Positions 32,027 to 40,768 of a DNA stretch of 44,623 nt are shown here, one piece after another (position 1 is the first letter of the stretch; every line of letters starts with the position of its first letter). A program made the position numbers and the translations under genes. The notes under the pieces were generated by a model, which was not told where the DNA came from, did no database searches, and saw only the letters and a program-made list of their open reading frames with translations. The stretch covers positions 1 through 44,623 of the forward strand of contig DCHF01000023.1 of NCBI GenBank assembly GCA_002315555.1, written 5' to 3'. This DNA comes from Lachnospiraceae bacterium UBA1759 (GTDB lineage Bacteria > Bacillota > Clostridia > Lachnospirales > Lachnospiraceae).

Positions 32027-33751
32027 ATGACTGATACTGCAGAAGAAAAGATAGTCGTGAAGGCAAAACATAATAAGAAAAGAAAAGCGGGGCGCGTGAT
32101 CCTTTGGGTGCTCCTTGCGGCGCTCTTATTCGGCGCAGCTTTTTCGTTCTTTCCGTTTAAGATGAACGATCCGGAAAAGGAGTCCTATAACCGTCGGCTC
32201 TTCACGGTGAAATGTTTGTACCGGGGGCTTTACGGAACGGTCCGGACCGGCGAGGGCAATCTGTATATGGACGGCGCAGTCCCGGTGCTGTTTGCGCAGG
32301 GGCTGACGATACGCGGAAACGGAACGACCGTCGTGAATACCGGATACGGAGAGGAGACCGCGGATGCCGATACCGGCTTCCGTGAGCAGCTGCGGACCGG
32401 CTTCTTTGTGCTTTTCGGGTGCCGGAACGTTACGGTATCGGATATTGCGATCGACTGTCTCAGCGCGTCGAACATCGTCGGAACGATCTCCGAGGTGGGC
32501 TACGGCTGCCTGACGGTCCGGGTACAGGAGAGTGTTTTGAAACAGCAGGACGGAGCGGTGCCGTACCGGCCCGTTACCGGAAAGGAAAAGATCCTCGCGG
32601 TCAATGAATACCGGGACGGTGTGATCGTTTCCGATGAGTACCTGAACGGCGCAAAGCTGGAGATCGATGCCGAAAATGCTGAGATCACGGTGAACGGAGT
32701 GTCCGCTTCACACAGTGTTGCCGGCGATCTTCTGGTGATCCGGTTTGCGATGGATCAAACGATTCCGCCCTTTGTGATCTACGGATCAAAGAATACAGTG
32801 ATCGAGAATGTGCGGGTAAAGGCTTCGGCCAACATGCTCGTTGCGGGCTCGTTTAATGACGGACTGACCATCCGTGGAATGCACGTGGAGTCGGAACGGA
32901 AGGAGGAGATGCGGTGGGCAGCGGCCTCGGACTGCATTCATCTGTCCAACATGACCGGAACGATCACGGTGGAGGATTGTACATTCATCGGCCTTGGGGA
33001 CGATGCCTTCAACTACAACAGCCTCGCAATGGCCGGAAAGGTATCGGAAGAGGATGGCCGACTTTCGATTCAGATCAGCGACCCTTCCTCCGGCGAACCG
33101 GTCTCCCGTATGCTGGTGAAAAAGGGCGATGTCCTTCGGCTATATACGGCAGCGGCGGAACCCCTGGGCGAGGTCAAGGTCGAAGCGGTCCGGAAGGGCG
33201 TGGCAACGGTTGAAGCGTCTGCATCGGTCGCTGACTTCGCAGTTCTTCCCGAAAAGGGCTTTTTTGTACAAAACACGCGCTTCCTGCCGGAGATCGTGAT
33301 CCGGAACAATACGGTCGCCGATGGCCGTGCGCGCGCATTTCTTCTTCGTTCCGAGAATGTCTCGGTCACGGACAACGAAGTTTCCAACCTGGCGCTTGCG
33401 GGGATCCTGGTCACCTATGACCTGAATTACTGGCACGAAATGGGGCCGGCCCGCAACGTGTGCATTGAAAATAACACGTTCGTCAACTGCTGCACGGAGA
33501 ACTCCGGATCGAATTTCGGCGTGATCGCGATCAAGGGCGGAGACGATGCTGCCGGTGCCGCGATCGCTTACCCCGTGGTGCGGGACGTGACCGTGCGGAA
33601 CAATACTTTTACGGATTGCGGTGCGCCGGCGGTGTATGCGACCGGAATGCGCGGACTGGTTTATGAAGAAAATACGGTGAGCGGTCAGAAAAATCCGAAG
33701 GGAATGCCGCAGTGGGATAAGGAGCTCCTGATTGGAAAATGCGTAGAATAA
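32027..33751 (+). CDS. Membrane-anchored right-handed beta-helix protein, GH110-like
   Basis: 574 residues. A basic N-terminus and one membrane segment (about 22-42) anchor an outer beta-helix with repeated strands such as NVTVSDIAIDCLSASNIVG, DGLTIRGMHVES and NVCIENNTFVNC. The segment SDCIHLSNMTGTITVEDCTF followed by GLGDDAFN (Asp325, Asp326) resembles the active region of GH110 alpha-1,3-galactosidases, which use a beta-helix and two Asp. That assignment is tentative; it could be another parallel beta-helix lyase or hydrolase. The start at 32027 has GCAGGAGG upstream and gives a better spacing than the ATG at 32009. Confidence 0.75.
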   Translation: MTDTAEEKIVVKAKHNKKRKAGRVILWVLLAALLFGAAFSFFPFKMNDPEKESYNRRLFTVKCLYRGLYGTVRTGEGNLYMDGAVPVLFAQGLTIRGNGTTVVNTGYGEETADADTGFREQLRTGFFVLFGCRNVTVSDIAIDCLSASNIVGTISEVGYGCLTVRVQESVLKQQDGAVPYRPVTGKEKILAVNEYRDGVIVSDEYLNGAKLEIDAENAEITVNGVSASHSVAGDLLVIRFAMDQTIPPFVIYGSKNTVIENVRVKASANMLVAGSFNDGLTIRGMHVESERKEEMRWAAASDCIHLSNMTGTITVEDCTFIGLGDDAFNYNSLAMAGKVSEEDGRLSIQISDPSSGEPVSRMLVKKGDVLRLYTAAAEPLGEVKVEAVRKGVATVEASASVADFAVLPEKGFFVQNTRFLPEIVIRNNTVADGRARAFLLRSENVSVTDNEVSNLALAGILVTYDLNYWHEMGPARNVCIENNTFVNCCTENSGSNFGVIAIKGGDDAAGAAIAYPVVRDVTVRNNTFTDCGAPAVYATGMRGLVYEENTVSGQKNPKGMPQWDKELLIGKCVE

Positions 33752-33787
33752 AGAAAGAGGCCTGCTGAAAAGCAGGCCTCTTTCTTT
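33750..33787. terminator. Strong bidirectional terminator
   Basis: A perfect 17-bp stem, AAAGAAAGAGGCCTGCT with AGCAGGCCTCTTTCTTT, closed by a GAAA tetraloop. It ends the beta-helix gene on the plus strand and the tRNA-Gly transcript on the minus strand. Confidence 0.93.
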
Positions 33788-33803
33788 ATTCACGCATTTA
33801 TCG

Positions 33804-33874
33804 AGCAAGATACGGGAGTCGAACCCGCCTCCTCAGCTTGGGAAGCTGATGTACTACCGATGTACGAATCCTGC
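33804..33874 (-). tRNA. tRNA-Gly, anticodon CCC
   Basis: On the minus strand the acceptor arms GCAGGAT and ATCTTGC pair over 7 bp with one G-U. The D stem is GTAC/GTAC with a GG-containing loop, the anticodon stem TCAGC/GCTGA carries loop TTCCCAA (anticodon CCC), and the T arm holds TTCGACT. The discriminator is U73, as expected for bacterial tRNA-Gly. CCA is not encoded, so it must be added by CCA-adding enzyme. It reads GGG codons. Confidence 0.95.
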
Positions 33875-33884
33875 TAACGGGTTT

Positions 33885-33913
33885 ATTATAGCACCACGGT
33901 CCGCTGTTGTAAA
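33885..33913 (-). promoter_or_regulatory. Promoter of tRNA-Gly
   Basis: On the minus strand TTTACA, 17 nt, TATAAT, ending 10 nt before the mature tRNA. It lies just after the stop codon of the 33917-35191 gene, so the tRNA need not depend on that operon. Confidence 0.85.
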
Positions 33914-33916
33914 GTA

Positions 33917-35191
33917 TCAGACGAAGTCGGGATGCGCATAGATCAGACAGCTCTCCATCGCGAACGCATAGCAGTTATGCAAGGTGGTGAACCGCACATC
34001 CGGGAGAAAGAGGTCCAGCTTCCTGCGGGCCTCGGCCGTGACAGCAGTGTCTCCGGACGTCAGGGCGATCCAGGTCGCAAACAGCGCGTTTCCAAGGACA
34101 TCGTGCTCCATGCGCCGGTGCGGAACGATCTCCGCCATCCACAGCTTATTCTGGCGGAGCGCCAGGGCGATATTGTCCGGAAGACTGCCGTTAAACGGCT
34201 CCCAGATAGAGAGCATTTTTCGCCAATCCCGGTCAAAGTCACCGCGAACATTGTCATAGGCGGCGATGTCATCCGTGAAGTTCAGCGCGGTAATACCGTT
34301 CGCCTTCCGGCCGGCGGCGTAGTAGCTGTCATGCGCCGGGTCCCGGATTGCCAGGTCGATGAGTGAAAGATGCGCACAGACATCGATCCAGAACTGGATC
34401 AGGCCTGTTGACCGCACCATGTCATGGGCAAAACCATGCGATACGATCTCCGCGCGGGTATAGATACAGCCCTTCGGTCTTCCGTCGCGCAGTGCTTCAA
34501 AAATGCAAAGATCCTCCGGGTCACCGGTGAGCGCAGCGAGCAGCCGCATACAATACAGATACTTGCATACCCCACGGAAATCCGTGCTTTCCGCCCAGCC
34601 GTTCGAATAGATCGTGCGGTCTTCAAAGTCGCACGGAATGTTCCAGTTCTCCGCGCGGAGACCGTTCAGCGTTTTCAGGATCCGCGCGCGGATCGCATCT
34701 TTGTCCGCGCAGAGATCGGAATCCATAAAGGCGACCATGCCCATGATCCACGGCACCACCTGGTCCTCGGAAGAGGACGGGTAGTGCGAGGTACCATCGA
34801 CCGCGACGCCGCGGGCGATGAAGCCATCCCGCTTCGAAAGGTCCTGCAGGGACTCAAGCCCGCGCTCGATGATGAGGATGTCCTGCGTAAGAGCATCACG
34901 GTGCTCTGCCGCATTCGTGAGATCTGCGCCCCGGGTGATCGCGGCCGCTTTCAGCGTCTTATATCGCTCTATCAGCGCACGAAGATACAGCCCGCCAAAG
35001 AACGCGCCGTTTTCAATGGGCGTCCACCAGCCGAGCATATTCGGGACCAGGTCCCGGCATTCCTCCGCAGTCGGAATGACCGCCTGACCGTCGTCATCTG
35101 CATAGTCCAGAAAATGTCCGTAGGGCATGCGGATGAAGCGGCGGAAAACCTCCTGATGAAGCTGAAGCTCCAACGTTTTTAAAGAATTCAT
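33917..35191 (-). CDS. Putative alpha/alpha-barrel carbohydrate-active protein, function unknown
   Basis: 424 residues, soluble, without signal peptide. Aromatic- and acid-rich helical stretches such as LGWWTPIENGAFFGGLYLRA, RDGFIARGVAVDGTSHYPSS and STDFRGVCKYLYCMRLLAAL look like the six-hairpin (alpha/alpha) glycosidase or lyase fold, but I cannot name the family. It is the last gene after the GH43 and aldo/keto reductase genes on the same strand (25-nt gap), which supports a role in processing the same sugar. The start at 35191 has only a weak, distant SD (AAGGATC), so translation may be coupled to the gene before it. Confidence 0.6.
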   Translation of the reverse strand: MNSLKTLELQLHQEVFRRFIRMPYGHFLDYADDDGQAVIPTAEECRDLVPNMLGWWTPIENGAFFGGLYLRALIERYKTLKAAAITRGADLTNAAEHRDALTQDILIIERGLESLQDLSKRDGFIARGVAVDGTSHYPSSSEDQVVPWIMGMVAFMDSDLCADKDAIRARILKTLNGLRAENWNIPCDFEDRTIYSNGWAESTDFRGVCKYLYCMRLLAALTGDPEDLCIFEALRDGRPKGCIYTRAEIVSHGFAHDMVRSTGLIQFWIDVCAHLSLIDLAIRDPAHDSYYAAGRKANGITALNFTDDIAAYDNVRGDFDRDWRKMLSIWEPFNGSLPDNIALALRQNKLWMAEIVPHRRMEHDVLGNALFATWIALTSGDTAVTAEARRKLDLFLPDVRFTTLHNCYAFAMESCLIYAHPDFV

Positions 35192-35216
35192 GACAATACT
35201 TCAGATCCTTTTCGTA

Positions 35217-36185
35217 TTATTTCACACCGGTTCTCAGCCACTCGACTTCCTCCTCCGTGATGCGGTAGGAGAGCGCGGCGATATTGTCCTCGATGTGTGC
35301 GCGTCCGGTCGGATTAACGATCGGCATGATGTTCAGACCCTGGCTGAAAAGCCATGCCAGTGCGAGCTGCGAAACGGTCCAGCCTTTTTCGCAGGCCATA
35401 TCCTCGGCGCGCTTTAACAGTTCCATGTTTTCCGGATAGTAGTATTCCATGATGGAGCCTTTTCCGATGCATTCCTCGACGGGTTTACCGGAATCCGTCC
35501 GTACCTTACCGGAGATGAAGCCGCGACCCAGCGGAGAGTAGTTGAAGACCGGAAGCTGCGTCTTGCGGAGCCAGTCGCGGAAATCCTTGTTGTCATCGCC
35601 GGAAATGGTGACGCTGCCGCCCCAGGGATCGCGGACCAGACGTGCCAGTGAGTAGTTCGGGCTGCAGGCCGTGAAGCCGGTCAGACCGTGCGACTCAGCG
35701 TAGGCATTGGCTTCCTTGATGCGGGCCATCGTCCAGTTGGAACCGCCAAAGCGTTTGACAAGTCCCTTGTCTTTCAGTTCGTTCAAGGTCTCCACGGTCT
35801 CATCGACGGGCTTTTTCGGGTCGTCGCGGTGCAGGAGATAGAAGTCTACGTAGTCCGTCTGCATGCGGTCGAGCGACATGTAGAACTGCTCTTTGATGGT
35901 CCCGGCGTCCAGCTGCTCGCCCGGATTGAAGTCCTCCGGATTGACACCCTTGTCGTGGATCGCAAACTGCTCGCGACGTCCGCGGCGTGCCAACCACTTG
36001 CCGATGTTTTCCTCCGCATGACCGTAGTTATGCGCGGTATCAAACATGCGGAAGCCGTACTCCCAGGCCATGTCCAGGATCTCGATCGCGCGTTCCGGAT
36101 CATCGCCGCTCAGCGCGCCGGGTGTTCCGTAAATGAGCTTGGAGATCGCAGGTTCAATGCCTTCCAGTTTTACATATTCCATCAT
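35217..36185 (-). CDS. Aldo/keto reductase
   Basis: 322 residues, TIM-barrel NAD(P)H oxidoreductase. The catalytic tetrad is visible: Asp and Tyr in FDTAHNYGHAEENIG, Lys in IHDKGV and His in FYLLHRDDP. The C-terminal half has YSPLGRGFISGK and the cofactor segment MPIVNPTGRAHIEDNIAAL (shorter than the usual IPG-x-R-x3 form). It probably reduces a sugar or sugar-derived carbonyl, as suggested by its place between a GH43 gene and a putative glycosidase. AAAGGAGAATAATAGG precedes two adjacent ATG codons; I chose the first (36185). The gap to the GH43 stop is 99 nt. Confidence 0.93.
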   Translation of the reverse strand: MMEYVKLEGIEPAISKLIYGTPGALSGDDPERAIEILDMAWEYGFRMFDTAHNYGHAEENIGKWLARRGRREQFAIHDKGVNPEDFNPGEQLDAGTIKEQFYMSLDRMQTDYVDFYLLHRDDPKKPVDETVETLNELKDKGLVKRFGGSNWTMARIKEANAYAESHGLTGFTACSPNYSLARLVRDPWGGSVTISGDDNKDFRDWLRKTQLPVFNYSPLGRGFISGKVRTDSGKPVEECIGKGSIMEYYYPENMELLKRAEDMACEKGWTVSQLALAWLFSQGLNIMPIVNPTGRAHIEDNIAALSYRITEEEVEWLRTGVK

Positions 36186-36234
36186 CCTATTATTCTCCTT
36201 TGCAAGATTGTCCATATGTAAGGCCAATGGTCTG

Positions 36235-36272
36235 ATGATCGATCCGTTTTTTGTCCGGATACTATCGATCAT
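36235..36272 (-). other. Intergenic hairpin between the GH43 and aldo/keto reductase genes
   Basis: On the minus strand ATGATCGAT and ATCCG pair with CGGATCGATCAT with a small bulge and a GACAAAAAA loop. There is no T run after it, so it is more likely an mRNA stability or processing element than a terminator. Confidence 0.45.
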
Positions 36273-36284
36273 TCCGGGATCGCT

Positions 36285-37652
36285 TTATTGCTTAAAGCTC
36301 AGTGTCTCCGGTTCCATGATCCGCTTTCCCGGTGCATCCGTTTCAAACCGGAGCGTAAGATCCGCACGTTCCGGAAGTGCGGTGAGAGGAATCTCCACGC
36401 TGTTGAGGCCGATGCGGAAATTGCAGGAAATGTCATCGGATAGACCGCCGCAGGGCATGACCGCCCGGATCGGCGCGCTTCCGACGGGGGTTCCGTTGGC
36501 GAAAACGGTAAGTGTGCCCTCGGTATAGATGGTGCCCGAAACAGTCAGCGTAAGCGCCGGTGTCTTCGAAAAGTCAAAATAGCGCCAGGAGATCTCCGAA
36601 CCGTCCGTGACGTCCGTGATCACATAGGCGTTTCCTTTCTTTACAAGGTTTGCGCCGTTTGTGACACGGTAGAAGACGGCAGCGGGGATCGTATCCGCGG
36701 GATCCAGCGCGGTCGCAAAACCGGTGGAGGTCATTTCCGCCTGCCGGATCGTGACGGAGGCTTCATCGACGTCGATGCGCTCTACACGGGCGCGGCGTCC
36801 GTACTGCTTATTGCCGGAGGAACCGTGGTAGAACACGTACCACTGATCCTCGATCTTCAGAATGGAACCGTGATCGTTCCAGCTTGCCGGGTCGATGCCT
36901 GTATTATCCACGATCACGCCTTTTCTTGAGTAGGGACCCTGAATGCGCTCACTGACGGCGTAATCCAGATGTGTCGGCGCGCCGCCGCGGTTCGGATAGG
37001 CATCCGTGTATTCGCTGGCGTAGACCATACAGTAGGTATTGCCGATCTTCCGGAGGGAGGAACCCTCGTGGAAGCCCTCGCAGCCGTCGTCATGGGAAAC
37101 GATGCATTCCAGGAACGTATCCGGATCGAGTGTGCACATGTCATCCATGAGGCGTGCCAGATGGCAGTGGCCCTGCCCCCAGGTGTACCAGTATTCGCCG
37201 TTGTCCTCAAGGACGGACGGGTCGATGCCGTGAATAGGCTCCCCGTTCATCGTGATCCGGCGGGCATTTGTGAAGGGACCGTAGGGCGTATCGCCCTCGG
37301 CGACGCCTTCGGAATCGTCCTCCTGGCAGAAATAAAGGTAGTATTTACCGTCCTTTTCGGCAATGTCCGGAGCCCAGAGAAGACCATCGGACCAGGGAAC
37401 CGGGCGGTCTTCCGGCGCATCCGGATCCCGGCCGTTTAAGCGGGAGGCAAAGGAAACGCCGTGATCCGTCCAATCGGTCAGGTCGGTCACGGGTGCGGAA
37501 TATACATGATAGTTGTAACTGCACCAGCGGTCCTCAAACTCGTCCTTGGAACCGTAGATGTAAACGCGGTCATTGAAGAGCTTGGGCTCGCCGTCCGGGA
37601 TGCAGGCATCGAGCGGGAGATAGGGGTTAAAGCGGCCGGTATGGTCAGACAT
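36285..37652 (-). CDS. Glycoside hydrolase family 43 enzyme with C-terminal beta-sandwich domain
   Basis: 455 residues. The five-bladed propeller (about 1-310) has the GH43 triad: Asp20 (IPDGEP) as base, Asp144 (GIDPSV) as modulator and Glu196 (GFHEGSS) as acid. The first blade reads FNPYLPLDACIPDGEPKLFN. The last 130 residues look like a CBM6-like beta-sandwich (YFDFSKTPALTLTVSGTI), common in arabinofuranosidases and xylosidases. No signal peptide, so it acts on imported arabino- or xylo-oligosaccharides. CAGGAGGACCCT is the SD. A promoter lies 30 nt upstream and it heads the minus-strand operon. Confidence 0.9.
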   Translation of the reverse strand: MSDHTGRFNPYLPLDACIPDGEPKLFNDRVYIYGSKDEFEDRWCSYNYHVYSAPVTDLTDWTDHGVSFASRLNGRDPDAPEDRPVPWSDGLLWAPDIAEKDGKYYLYFCQEDDSEGVAEGDTPYGPFTNARRITMNGEPIHGIDPSVLEDNGEYWYTWGQGHCHLARLMDDMCTLDPDTFLECIVSHDDGCEGFHEGSSLRKIGNTYCMVYASEYTDAYPNRGGAPTHLDYAVSERIQGPYSRKGVIVDNTGIDPASWNDHGSILKIEDQWYVFYHGSSGNKQYGRRARVERIDVDEASVTIRQAEMTSTGFATALDPADTIPAAVFYRVTNGANLVKKGNAYVITDVTDGSEISWRYFDFSKTPALTLTVSGTIYTEGTLTVFANGTPVGSAPIRAVMPCGGLSDDISCNFRIGLNSVEIPLTALPERADLTLRFETDAPGKRIMEPETLSFKQ

Positions 37653-37681
37653 AGGGTCCTCCTGAAAATAGTATTGACTTG

Positions 37682-37709
37682 ATTATAACAGGACTCAGGA
37701 AGAATGCAA
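37682..37709 (-). promoter_or_regulatory. Promoter of the GH43 operon
   Basis: On the minus strand TTGCAT, 16 nt, TATAAT. It stands back to back with the plus-strand promoter at 37728-37756, so one regulator bound between them could affect both units. Confidence 0.75.
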
Positions 37710-37727
37710 GCGAGGACGCGTGGTCTC

Positions 37728-37756
37728 TTGTCATAAAAAACGACGCGTGCTATACT
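37728..37756 (+). promoter_or_regulatory. Promoter of the flavoprotein gene
   Basis: TTGTCA, 17 nt, TATACT, about 65 nt before the ATG at 37822. Confidence 0.8.
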
Positions 37757-37821
37757 GGGAATCAAAGAATCCGGCATGAAGCACTTCCTTGAACAAAGCG
37801 ATGCCAAAAGGAGAATGAGAG

Positions 37822-39156
37822 ATGAAGATCCTTGTGTTAAACGGCAGCCCGAAGGGCAAATACAGCACTACACTGTATACGTCCCTGTATCTCGAAAAGA
37901 AGCATCCGGAGCATACGTTTACCGTGCTCCATGTCGGAAAGAAGATCAAAAAACTGGAAGAGGATTTTACGGAGGCCGCGACGCTGGTCACCGAGGCCGA
38001 TGTTCTTCTTTTTTCTTATCCGGTATATACGTTTATTGTCCCGAGCCAGTTGCATCGCTTTGTGGAACTGATGAAGGAGAACGGGGTCGATGTCAGTGGA
38101 AAATATGCCACACAGATCACCACATCCAAGCACTTCTACGATGTGACCGCGCACCGTTTTATCGAGGATAACTGCCATGACATGGGCATGAAGTTCGTGA
38201 AAGGGCTGTCTGCGGACATGGACGATCTCACCACAAAAAAGGGACAGAAGGAAGCTCTGGATTTCTTTGACTATCTGACCTTCTGTGTGCGTCATGACGT
38301 GCATGAACCCATGCGCGCCGCGCTTCCTGCGTTCACCCCTGCGGAAACACACATTCCGGTCGGCGTGATCAGCCGCGGAAAGAAGCGCGTGGCCATCGTT
38401 GCGGACCTCACGGAAGAGGATACAGCATTACGGGACATGATCGCCCGTTTCCGCGCGGTCATGCCGTGTGAGACGGAGATCGTGAACATCCGCGAGTTCC
38501 CGTTCAAGGGCGGCTGCATCAGCTGTTTCAATTGTTCCACGAACGGTACCTGCATTTATAAGGACGGGTTTGACACCTTCCTTCGGGAGCGGATCCAGAC
38601 GGCCGATGCCATCGTCCTCGCATTCACGATCCGCGATCACTCCATGGGCTCCCGCTTCAAAATGTACGACGATCGCCAGTTCTGCAACGGCCACCGCACC
38701 GTGACCATGGGCATGCCCTTCGGCTACCTGATCAACGGCCGCTACAGCACGGAGGAGAACCTGCGCATGATCATCGACGGAAGAGCGGAAGTGGGCGGAA
38801 ACTTCCTGGCCGGTGTTGCTGTGAACGAAACAGACCCGGACGCGGAGATCGACGCGCTTTCCCCCCGCCTCACCTACGCGATGGAGCATCACTACGTCCA
38901 GCCGTCCAATTTCCTCGGAGTGGGCGGCATGAAGATCTTCCGCGATCTCATCTGGCTCATGCAGGGCATGATGAAAGCAGACCACAAATTCTACAAAGCG
39001 CACAATCAGTACGATTTCCCGCAAAAAAAATTTGGTACCATGCTAAAGATGTACCTGGTGGGCGCCCTCATTTCTAACCCCGAAATCAAAAAGAAAATGG
39101 GCAACAAAATGAACGAAGGCATGATAGAACCTTACAGAAAAGTGCTTGAAAAATAA
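37822..39156 (+). CDS. Two-domain flavodoxin-like iron-sulfur flavoprotein
   Basis: 444 residues with two flavodoxin-fold halves. The first starts MKILVLNGSPKGKYSTTLY, the FMN-phosphate loop of the NADPH-dependent FMN reductase family, with FSYPVYTFIVPSQLHRF further on. The second half (from about 190) has KGGCISCFNCSTNGTC, four cysteines that could hold an [Fe-S] cluster as in iron-sulfur flavoproteins, then DAIVLAFTIRDHSMGSRFK. Such fusions occur in anaerobic clostridia and should act in electron transfer or oxygen defence; the partner is not shown. The start has AAAGGAGAATGAGAG. It is divergent from the GH43 operon and stands alone. Confidence 0.85.
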   Translation: MKILVLNGSPKGKYSTTLYTSLYLEKKHPEHTFTVLHVGKKIKKLEEDFTEAATLVTEADVLLFSYPVYTFIVPSQLHRFVELMKENGVDVSGKYATQITTSKHFYDVTAHRFIEDNCHDMGMKFVKGLSADMDDLTTKKGQKEALDFFDYLTFCVRHDVHEPMRAALPAFTPAETHIPVGVISRGKKRVAIVADLTEEDTALRDMIARFRAVMPCETEIVNIREFPFKGGCISCFNCSTNGTCIYKDGFDTFLRERIQTADAIVLAFTIRDHSMGSRFKMYDDRQFCNGHRTVTMGMPFGYLINGRYSTEENLRMIIDGRAEVGGNFLAGVAVNETDPDAEIDALSPRLTYAMEHHYVQPSNFLGVGGMKIFRDLIWLMQGMMKADHKFYKAHNQYDFPQKKFGTMLKMYLVGALISNPEIKKKMGNKMNEGMIEPYRKVLEK

Positions 39157-39184
39157 GCCGCAGGCTAATGCCCGCGGCTTTTTG
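39155..39184 (+). terminator. Intrinsic terminator after the flavoprotein gene
   Basis: AAGCCGC and GCGGCTT form the stem around a 12-nt loop, then TTT. It overlaps the stop codon. Confidence 0.75.
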
Positions 39185-39212
39185 AATCAAGAATTAGTAT
39201 GAAATCCAGTCT

Positions 39213-40754
39213 CTACTTGACGATGTCTCTGTAGAGGAAGGTAACCACTTCTGCTCTGGAGCAATTCTTGTTCGGGCTGAAGGTGGTTGCACTTGTACCA
39301 TCCGTGATACCCTGCGCCTTGGCCCACAGAACTGCATTGTAGTAGTATTCACTAGTCTTCACATCCGTGAAAGGACTGGGAGCAGGGCCGTTCGCCGTCA
39401 TATTAGTGAACGGAATGGCTCCTTCATATCTCCAGAGGAAGGTCACTGCCTGAGCACGGGTCACCGTTACATCGGGGCTGAAGGTAGTAGCAGAGGTTCC
39501 ATTGGTGATACCCTTCTCGATGGCCCACAGAACAGCCTTTTCATAGTAGCTACCCTTGACAACGTCGGTGAAGTTGCAAGTGGTGGTTGTGGGTTCGGGC
39601 GAGCCAGCCGCTCTCCAGAGGAAGGTGACCATCTGGGCACGGGTGCAGGTGCTTGCCGGAGCAAAGGTATCAGCGGAAACTCCGGAAGTGACCGTGTTTT
39701 CCAGAGCCCACTTTACGGGGTCATAGAAATATTCGGTCGGGTCTGTAACATCCTTAAACGGAAGCGCTTCTTCCAGGTATACAACATAGGTGGAGAAGTG
39801 TTCTACCGTTGCGGTCATTTTCCCCTGGGCAGGGTCATACACTGTTTTTACTTCTCCGCGTTTGCCCCTTTCAGAAACATAAGCACCACGAGGCACGGAA
39901 GCACTGGGCGCATCCTTGTCCGGGACATAGTCTACAGTCAGCTGTGCCTGGCCACCGTTAAAATCAGAGACTGTCTTGTCACCGACCTGAATGCTAACGT
40001 TAATGACAACAGGGTTCTTGATGGCCTTGACGACCTGCGCCTGTTCGCTTGTCAGTTTATTTTCTGCATCCTTTCCGGTATTTACAGAAAGAATCATGGA
40101 CTTGCCATTCATGGCTTCGGCAACAGTCTGCAAAGCGCTTGCATTCAGGAGAACCCCTGCGTCTGCAGTCTTGATTTCAAGGCTTTCTGCAGCAGTTTTC
40201 ATGGCATCCATAACCTTTGCCGGAATTTCAACTTCTTTTGCTTCCGTGTTGCTCAGGTCGATGGACAGCTTCAGGTTGTTCTTCTCGTCACCCAGTTTCA
40301 TGGCATCAACAGAAGCCTTCTGACCAGCAATGTTCACGGTGCACTCTGCACTCTTTGCCCCGCCGAGAATATTCAATGTGAGGGTTTCAGACGAAGCTGC
40401 GGGAGAGGTGCTTGCCGGCTTGGTATAGGTAAATTCTTTGGTGACCCAGGCGCCTCCGTCATAGTCGGCGGCCTTAAGAACGTAGGTGGTACCACTGGTC
40501 AGATCCAGGTCGATGGACCCGGAGAATGCACCGCTGCTGACGAGGAAACTTTCCATGGCAAGGATTTCTGTACCCTTGCAGACCTGGACCACAACGGCTG
40601 CTTTGACATTTTCAGCAGTTCCAGAGAAGCTGACTTTGCTGGAAGTGGCACTTACGGAGGAAATGGCAATCGTGCCGGCAACGTCTGCATAAACGGAAAC
40701 GCTCATGGACAGTGCCATAACCAAAACGAGGATCAACGATATTACTTTTTTCAT
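39213..40754 (-). CDS. Secreted S-layer-homology (SLH) domain protein
   Basis: 513 residues. Signal peptide 1-24 (SVYA cut), a beta-rich domain (about 25-115, IAISSVSATSSKVSFSG), a middle domain of unknown type (about 120-330), then three SLH repeats (332-393, 394-460, 461-513), each with FTDV, W-A-x-G-I-T-x-G and R-A-x-x-V-T-F-L-W/Y-R. Three SLH units are the classical set that binds pyruvylated secondary cell-wall polysaccharide, so it sits on the cell surface. The ATG follows AAGGGGGAAATGAAAG. It begins 14 nt after the large secreted protein gene, so the two are probably made together. Confidence 0.93.
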   Translation of the reverse strand: MKKVISLILVLVMALSMSVSVYADVAGTIAISSVSATSSKVSFSGTAENVKAAVVVQVCKGTEILAMESFLVSSGAFSGSIDLDLTSGTTYVLKAADYDGGAWVTKEFTYTKPASTSPAASSETLTLNILGGAKSAECTVNIAGQKASVDAMKLGDEKNNLKLSIDLSNTEAKEVEIPAKVMDAMKTAAESLEIKTADAGVLLNASALQTVAEAMNGKSMILSVNTGKDAENKLTSEQAQVVKAIKNPVVINVSIQVGDKTVSDFNGGQAQLTVDYVPDKDAPSASVPRGAYVSERGKRGEVKTVYDPAQGKMTATVEHFSTYVVYLEEALPFKDVTDPTEYFYDPVKWALENTVTSGVSADTFAPASTCTRAQMVTFLWRAAGSPEPTTTTCNFTDVVKGSYYEKAVLWAIEKGITNGTSATTFSPDVTVTRAQAVTFLWRYEGAIPFTNMTANGPAPSPFTDVKTSEYYYNAVLWAKAQGITDGTSATTFSPNKNCSRAEVVTFLYRDIVK

Positions 40755-40768
40755 CTTTCATTTCCCCC

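Noticed and set aside
33804..33874. tRNA-Gly as an attachment site of an integrated element
   Set aside because: No integrase gene and no second copy of the tRNA 3' end were seen nearby.
34424..35182. 252-codon plus-strand frame opposite the alpha/alpha protein
   Set aside because: No SD, no recognisable domain, Arg-rich shadow composition; the opposite frame is longer and set in an operon.
39213..40000. Direct DNA repeats in the SLH region as a mobile or CRISPR-like array
   Set aside because: The similarity comes from the three SLH protein repeats; spacing and sequence do not fit CRISPR, and no terminal repeats are present.
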